Part shown: piece after piece, positions 58,203 through 64,000 of the stretch
Layout of the letters: the number at the start of each line of letters is the position of its first letter
How positions within the stretch are numbered: the first letter of the stretch is position 1
Assembly: GCA_941918925.1 (NCBI GenBank)
Contig: OW799233.1
Coordinates: 143,904,223 to 143,968,222, forward strand
DNA: 64,000 nucleotides
Source of the DNA: Phyto melanocephala
Lineage: Eukaryota; Arthropoda; Insecta; Diptera; Rhinophoridae
Direction: 5' to 3'
Position numbers and translations under genes: made by a program
The notes under the pieces: generated by a model
What the model was told of the DNA's origin: nothing
What the model saw: the letters and a program-made list of their open reading frames with translations, nothing else
Database searches by the model: none

Positions 58203-60657
58203 TTAACACATCGCGAAATTAATATAATAATGTTTAAATCAAAGGGAATTAATTTCAAAATCACTAAAATATTTAAAAGAGCCTTCTGAAAACTATATTA
58301 ACAGACATAAGCAGTTTTTCTTTATTACCATAATTACTAAAAAAATACCAAATTTTTTAAAACATTGGTTACGGCTACTAAGGTAAATATACGCAAATTG
58401 TGAACGTAGCTTTTTTAACGCCGAAATTGATTTATAAAAAACAAGTTTTGCGGTAACATAAATCTCTGCACATAAATTAATTTTATAAAAGCGCTGTCTA
58501 AATCGCTTATCATTTGCTTACCTGCTTATTTGCTTGCCAAGAGTGCTTGTAGGAGACATAAGTAGAAGGCAATTACTAAGTGCTAATTTTAACCCTACTG
58601 GGAGCAGCTAAATTATGCCTTCCCCTTAGGCACTGATGAAAATAGTAGCAGTAAGTAAGGAAAAATATTAGGAACAATTCGACTAAAATAAATTTGTCTC
58701 TTTTTCTACTGCTTAAATATAAAGCAGTATAAAACTCATACTTTGTTGTACTTTCAATTTTCAATTTTAGCATTTCCCTATATGCATACCATGAGTGAAT
58801 AAAGTTTGCACTGCTGACAAAATAAAAATAAATTTGGTTGTGTGTTAAGAATCAGTTTTTAATAAGACCCATTCCTAAAAGTTACCTTCATGTTTAAAAA
58901 ATTTATTTGAAGTTTGATTGTGTATGTTGAAAGCGGTGTAAATACATTTGTACTCTTGAATTTAAATCCAATTTGTATGTATTCGCTCCTTTTTTTTTGA
59001 ATTATTGTTTATCATTTATATTTATATTTGAATTTGTATAAATTAATATTAATATTCCCATCTCTGCTTGTCATATTTCTATTTTTGTAACGAGTTATAA
59101 ATAACGAGTCTTTTGGTCGAAAGCGCCAAGTTATGAAATTTATTCGTTGGTTTATTAACTTTTCAACGCTCAACCAGGCCAGACGTTCAACCAGAGGACT
59201 TATTAAAAGGAACTCCACATTTTCCCGTCCATATACATAAGTATAAAATAAACGAATGTAAGTTGTTTAAAACAAGGCTTTTGTTGTGTATATTTAATTG
59301 ATAGAAGATCAGGTATCTTCTCCTGTTGTCTTATTATCGCCCCCCTTTCCCTGCGACAAATTGCTATTCAGTCAATTCGTTGATTATAAGTTTGTAATCC
59401 CTACAAACTAGTTTCCCTAAAATAGAAAACCATTGTACTTCGATCCCTTTATAAACTCTTTGAAAGATAGATTTTAAATTTGTATAATATAATATACATT
59501 TTTAAACAGTGTACTTAAATAAAAATTAAACACAAAATCGAATTAAGTATTACAGCTTTGTAAAGCTCTGTTTTGTGATTTAAATATCCACATGAATAAC
59601 AGGTTAAACTCAACTTGCTGTGTCTGTTCTGTCCGTTTTGGTTTACGTATGTGAATATTTAAAAAACTCCTAACCCTTTTACTTACATTATACACTTCTT
59701 GACATGTGAACTGATGTAAACATTTGTGGGCAGTCAGTCCATTAGTAAGTATACACGCCATGTGAAGCCAGGCTATTAGAGTTTTCTTCACATTTACTCT
59801 CACGCTCAAACTGCCAGTCACTTAAACACTTATTCATTCTTAAACAAAATCAACATAAAAAGGAAGTGCATTTTAAACAAAAGCTACAACAAAAACTAAA
59901 AAAACTTTACTAAAGAATGAAACAAACAAACTAATTATATGGTAACTTTTGGATTTCATATTGCTCCAAACGTACGAACCTAAACTATTTGTATGCAAAA
60001 GCTAACAAAAAACGTAATAAAACCGTTGTATTACTTGCCTATAACAAAAATGGGTTTTACTCCAACCTACTAACTTGCCACATGTACACTTGTCGATTGC
60101 TAAAGGGATAAAACTGTATTACTGGCTGAACTGAACACTTAAGTTGTGCATGTTGGTGTGTGTGAGAAAACTTATTTTTATCTTCTTATCGTTCTATATC
60201 AAATTTTGTATAGTTCTAACTATACAAATTTAAAATTTCCATTTCGTGTTATTCAGCGTTTAATAAACTTCATTAAATTGTTTAAATTTATGTTGGCGTT
60301 CATTGGCGCCAATCAATAAAACCCATTCAAATTATAAAAATTTATTATTTATGACAAAATTGGTCTACAATTAAATTAAAAATAAATATTCCTATTAACA
60401 ACAGTTTCTAATAAATTTGTTAGTGTTTGTGCTTGTATCTAATCTATTCAAAATTGTTATAATAGTTTAATTGTTTAAAAAATGTTATTTGGACAGCTGT
60501 TTTTTTTAACTAAAATGACATTTTGAATCTGTTGTTTAGACGACAAACACAAACCTTGTATGGTTTAAGTTTTAAATGGATTTAAAATTTTTATTTTACA
60601 ATTGATCATTAAGCGGAAAATTTCTTTTCTTTAAACTAAACTGAGTAGAAGAAGCTA
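58203..60657. other. AT-rich block, no gene recognised
   Basis: No repeat recognised. A stretch at 59543-59821 is less AT-rich and open for 92 codons on the minus strand, but that frame opens at a GTG with a stop just before it, and it matches no family. A GTAAGT donor-like motif lies in it on the minus strand at 59686. Confidence 0.4.
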
Positions 60658-60658
60658 A

Positions 60659-60830
60659 TCTATATATATAAAAATGAACTAGCGTACGTTAGTCACGCCA
60701 TAACTATAAACGCAAGTAAGTTTCTTACGGACAGTTTTTCTTAAATTTGAAGTGGGCGTGGCACCTCCTATTCAAACCCAACAGATTTTGCCGCATATCC
60801 AGATAACGGCCCGACAGATTTGACTAATTT
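60659..60830 (+). mobile_element. Helitron-like 5' end fragment
   Basis: TCTATATATATAAAAATGAA is followed by CTAGCGTACGTTAGTCACGC, CATAACTATAAACGC and later GAAGTGGGCGTGGCACCTCC. The opening and the conserved-looking CG-containing words resemble 5' ends of insect Helitrons. No 3' end is identified. Confidence 0.4.
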
Positions 60831-61089
60831 TTTCTAATAATGCTTGAAGCGCAAAAAATAAATTGATATTGTAACAAATCACACATAATTTATAGGTATA
60901 ATAGAAATATGGATATGCGACAAATACTGTTTGATTTGTATGGGAGTTGTAATACTCTCAACATATATAAACATAATATCCTTAAGAACCTTACTCTTAG
61001 ATAGATTGACTGATAAATGTGTGCATAGGTCCAGCAAAAAATAATTATTTTTTGAAGTATTTGGTATTAAGTTTGTTAATTGTTTTTAC

Positions 61090-61635
61090 ACAGGGGTGTT
61101 ATTCCGTAATTCGATTCCGTAATTCGATTTGAGACCACTGCGTCTCATAAACTATTCTGACGGTCCTTTTTTGCAACACTTTTTCAAGCATACTTAGCCT
61201 TATTTCGACAATAGTGTGTTGAAAGTTGGTCTCTAAATGATCAATCCTTGCTGGTTTATTAAAATAACTCCACAAAAACAGCGAAAGTGTAAAATCATAC
61301 GGGAAAAGTATCCATTTAATACGTCCATTTTTAAGATAATTCGGTCACCAAATGTTTGACTCAACAAAGTGCTGGTTTCACGCGCTTTATGACCTGTTGA
61401 GCTGTCTTGTTGAAATCATTTGATTTGCTATAACATGAAGTCATCACAAGTCCGAGTTGCTGAGACGGGCTTCGGACCAATAAATTCGAGTCCTCTATGA
61501 CACACGCGTCTACAGCGGTGGACTTCACGGTACGTGTTCTATTTGGATGTATATTATTATGAATCGATCCATAGTATTACGTATTACCTGCTCAGATGGA
61601 CGATTATGCAAACCGTAAACTAGTGTTTGTTTCAT
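61090..61635 (-). pseudogene. Mariner transposase relic, internally deleted
   Basis: From right to left on the minus strand: LVYGLHNRPSEQVIRNTMDR (first helix-turn-helix region), RTVKSTAVDACVIEDSNL, RSPSQQLGLVMTS (second helix-turn-helix), then after a deletion FNKTAQQVIKRVKPALC and GDRIILKNGRIKW-like residues. C-terminal FLWSYFNKPARIDHLETNFQ follows, then HTIVEIRLSMLEKVLQKRTV. The core with SDEAHF and QQDGATCHT is deleted or scrambled. The left end near 61090 (CAGGGGTGTTATTCCG) may be an eroded terminus. It is probably the same broad mariner group as 37332-38077 but not the same copy structure. Confidence 0.65.
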
Positions 61636-64000
61636 TTATAATTAATATACTAACGCCAGCACAATGTTTCCAAATTCAAAAAATTTATATTGAAATTGGT
61701 GATTCAGATCGGAAATTTTTCCATGTGCAATAAGTTCAGCAATTAGGTTTGTTTTTGACTTAGCGATCTTTTTACATAAGAGGGGACCGGCATTAAACCA
61801 TTGTTATCGACTGAATGTGACTTCAATTAGAAGGCATGTCTAATAAAAACAAGTTTTTCTAACATAATTGTGCCACATGTTATACTGCGCGCCTAATAAT
61901 CTACTACTATATTTTGCAGATCATTTGTCTAGATCATAAGCAAATTTATCTTTACGAGTGCCAATAAAATCACTATGTTGCTAGTAGCCATTTGTCGTCT
62001 GTCTGACAACTTAGGTTTGATTTCTATCAATTATTGATCCTTAACTGTTATTCAAATTGGCAAATCATGTGCTACGAATTCGACCAGTATTATCCTTTAT
62101 TTTCACAACGGACGTTGTAGCCGACTTAATCTTTAAAGAAATATGAACAGATTATCTTATCCGACTACCACGCAAAACTAAAGTTTATTCTCAATGTAAA
62201 GACAGCTCTTAAATCCTTTTAGTTTTCTCTTTCCTCCAGTTGCTTCTTAATTGCCTAACCATTACTACAGATACAATTATTTTTAAATATAAATATATAA
62301 TATATGTATGTATGTACATCTGTAATGTTTATTCAAAATTTATAAACAATTTTTATCGAAATTTTTTAAAAATTTATAGAAATGGTTGCTATGAATTAAA
62401 AGTTTATTTACAATGTTTAATTTATCAAACATTTTTATAAAAAGATGGTGTTTGTCGAAAAACTGTAAAGTTTTGTGTGTGTGATTTTCTATCTTTTGAT
62501 AGTTATTGAAATCTACATAATAATAATAAGAACTAATTTTCGCTTGTGTTGCGATTTACTACTTCCGGTAGCCATGCAACAGGCTCTTGATAGCTGGGGC
62601 TTTTTCAGGGTAATAAATAATTTAAACATTGCTTTTTTTATTACAACTCATGTCAAGTCAATAACAAACAACTAAAAGTCATGTTGTAAATAATAAACAG
62701 CCAAACAGTCGACTGTTGAACCGCTACTAAAAACGTTCATAAAATACATGTTGCAAAAGTGATGAAGAGTTTTTACTCACCCGCCACACCGCACACACGA
62801 GTAAATAAATGTTTCTGCTTTTGGTATAATGACCCACGGTGAACGTGTAAGGGTAACCAACACACATATTTTTTATATTATTAATTTTTTAAGATACTTA
62901 TTTAATGCTTTAAACGAATTACTTAAAAAAAACCTAATTAATACAGAAACAATTTTTGGTTGTACAGAGTTGTTATTAAAGTGGACACCCTGTACTGCGT
63001 ACATATTATAATTTGTTTTGGTATTCATTTATTATAAATATGTTTGTATAATTGTTTTCTTGTTTGGGTCATTTTTGTTTAAGCTGTCTTGCTAATGATA
63101 TCAACACAATCTATATAAAGTTCTTTTATTCAGTTGTTTTATTCAAGTAGGTATGATTTTTTGTTACAAATATGAAACGTATTCGTCATTTGATGTGTAT
63201 GACTCATGCCAAAGATACACTCGAAAAATTATGCCGTTTACAATCAGCAAAAGAAGGTGTATGTGATATTACGGAAATAAAATGACTTCAATATGTTGTT
63301 GTTTTTTTCATAATTAGGAATATTTAATTCGACTAGCATATTACCCGCTACTTAGATAGCGCAGTTCTTATTATTTATTGAATACTCAACTACTTTTTTT
63401 AATTACATATATTCTATTAATTTATGAAAACTTTTTTCTCTGACTTATTTTACTTAGAAAAATAAAAAGGATAAAAAGGATATATTGGGGTCATATCTTT
63501 TATTTCAGCCATGATTAATGCTTGGCTGTATGTACTAAAATTTTTTCAATTTTATTACATGTGGTTAAAACATTGCTTTTGATGATACACTCTTTTAATT
63601 TTTATATTTTTTAAATTTTATATCATTCGAAGACGATTAAATTACGATTGAGCTGAACATTGGCTTAATACATCACTCACTTTTAGGAGTACCTTTTATA
63701 TAAGGTTCATTCTTATTTTTTTATATTTTCTACGTGGATGAATCTGACATGGCTACTTTAACGCATATAAGGCATACTATCTTATTTTATTGTCAAAGGT
63801 ATGAGATTATTATGGGACTCTGGTTTATATTTGAGCGAAATATAGGTATGACACGACCATTTCTATGAAGGTATGTGTATTATAATGTTTGGACTATTTC
63901 TTGTTATTTGAATATTTTTTCCTATTCCGTAAATCACGTGTACTCCCTAGCTGCTTCTAAACGTTGAATCTATGTAAACAGAGTTGTTTTAACTAAACGT
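61636..64000. other. AT-rich block, no gene recognised
   Basis: The part up to about 62130 is less AT-rich and may be further transposon debris, but no motif could be placed. A 37-codon ATG frame lies at 63172-63285 (MKRIRHLMCMTHAKDTLEKL, then 17 more residues before a TGA). It is unusually balanced in composition for this window, but it has no recognised family. Confidence 0.4.

Noticed and set aside
59543..59821. 92-codon minus-strand frame with a signal-peptide-like start
   Set aside because: The frame opens at GTG with a stop immediately upstream; there is no ATG start and no recognised family.

Overview
This 64 kb window is very AT-rich, non-coding-looking nuclear DNA from a higher fly. 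The best guess is a calyptrate, blowfly-like schizophoran. That guess rests on DINE-1/INE-1-type repeats with TATACCC...GGGTATA ends and GACAGACG microsatellites, on many Tc1/mariner relics, and on long unique AT-rich stretches. No conserved host protein-coding gene can be recognised. The window is most likely intergenic or a very long intron. The only hints of a host gene are two short segments flanked by good splice signals (30639-30696 and 55297-55331), and they do not join into one reading frame.

Transposable elements make up most of what can be interpreted. (1) Helitron-type elements: two head-to-tail copies at 1898-3278, one at 38978-39683 and one in the opposite orientation at 47765-48871. 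All have TC/CTAG ends, an A|T target and a ~121-bp internal tandem array. (2) Three subfamilies of DINE-1/Helentron-like repeats. Subfamily H is at 4236, 8803, 14426, 20640 and 46843. Subfamily D is at 15588, 28617, 31588, 32790, 41795, 46318, 51008, 53835 and 57520. Subfamily R2 is at 22855 and 25419. All finish in a hairpin with the same stem and different loops. (3) Tc1/mariner DNA transposons, nearly all broken: Tc1-type at 3420, 4842-6446, 7043 and 54258, and mariner-type at 11442, 21533, 25563, 28950, 37332, 41947, 43895 and 61090. One element of the DD37E kind (34338-35641) keeps a full-length open transposase. (4) A Foldback/Mutator-like element (23292-24680) with repetitive inverted termini, a perfect 9-bp target duplication and a remnant of MULE transposase. 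(5) A tRNA-derived SINE with a 9-bp target duplication (53091-53379), and several MITEs.

The main structural theme is nesting. At least five DINE-like copies are each interrupted by a different cut-and-paste element, so relative insertion ages can be read from the sequence. The mariner relics have lost different parts of the transposase by internal deletion, and two pairs allow deletion derivatives of one family to be compared. Unique blocks between elements are A/T-rich with short chance ORFs and no recognisable genes. All family names come from reading motifs by eye; no database search was possible.
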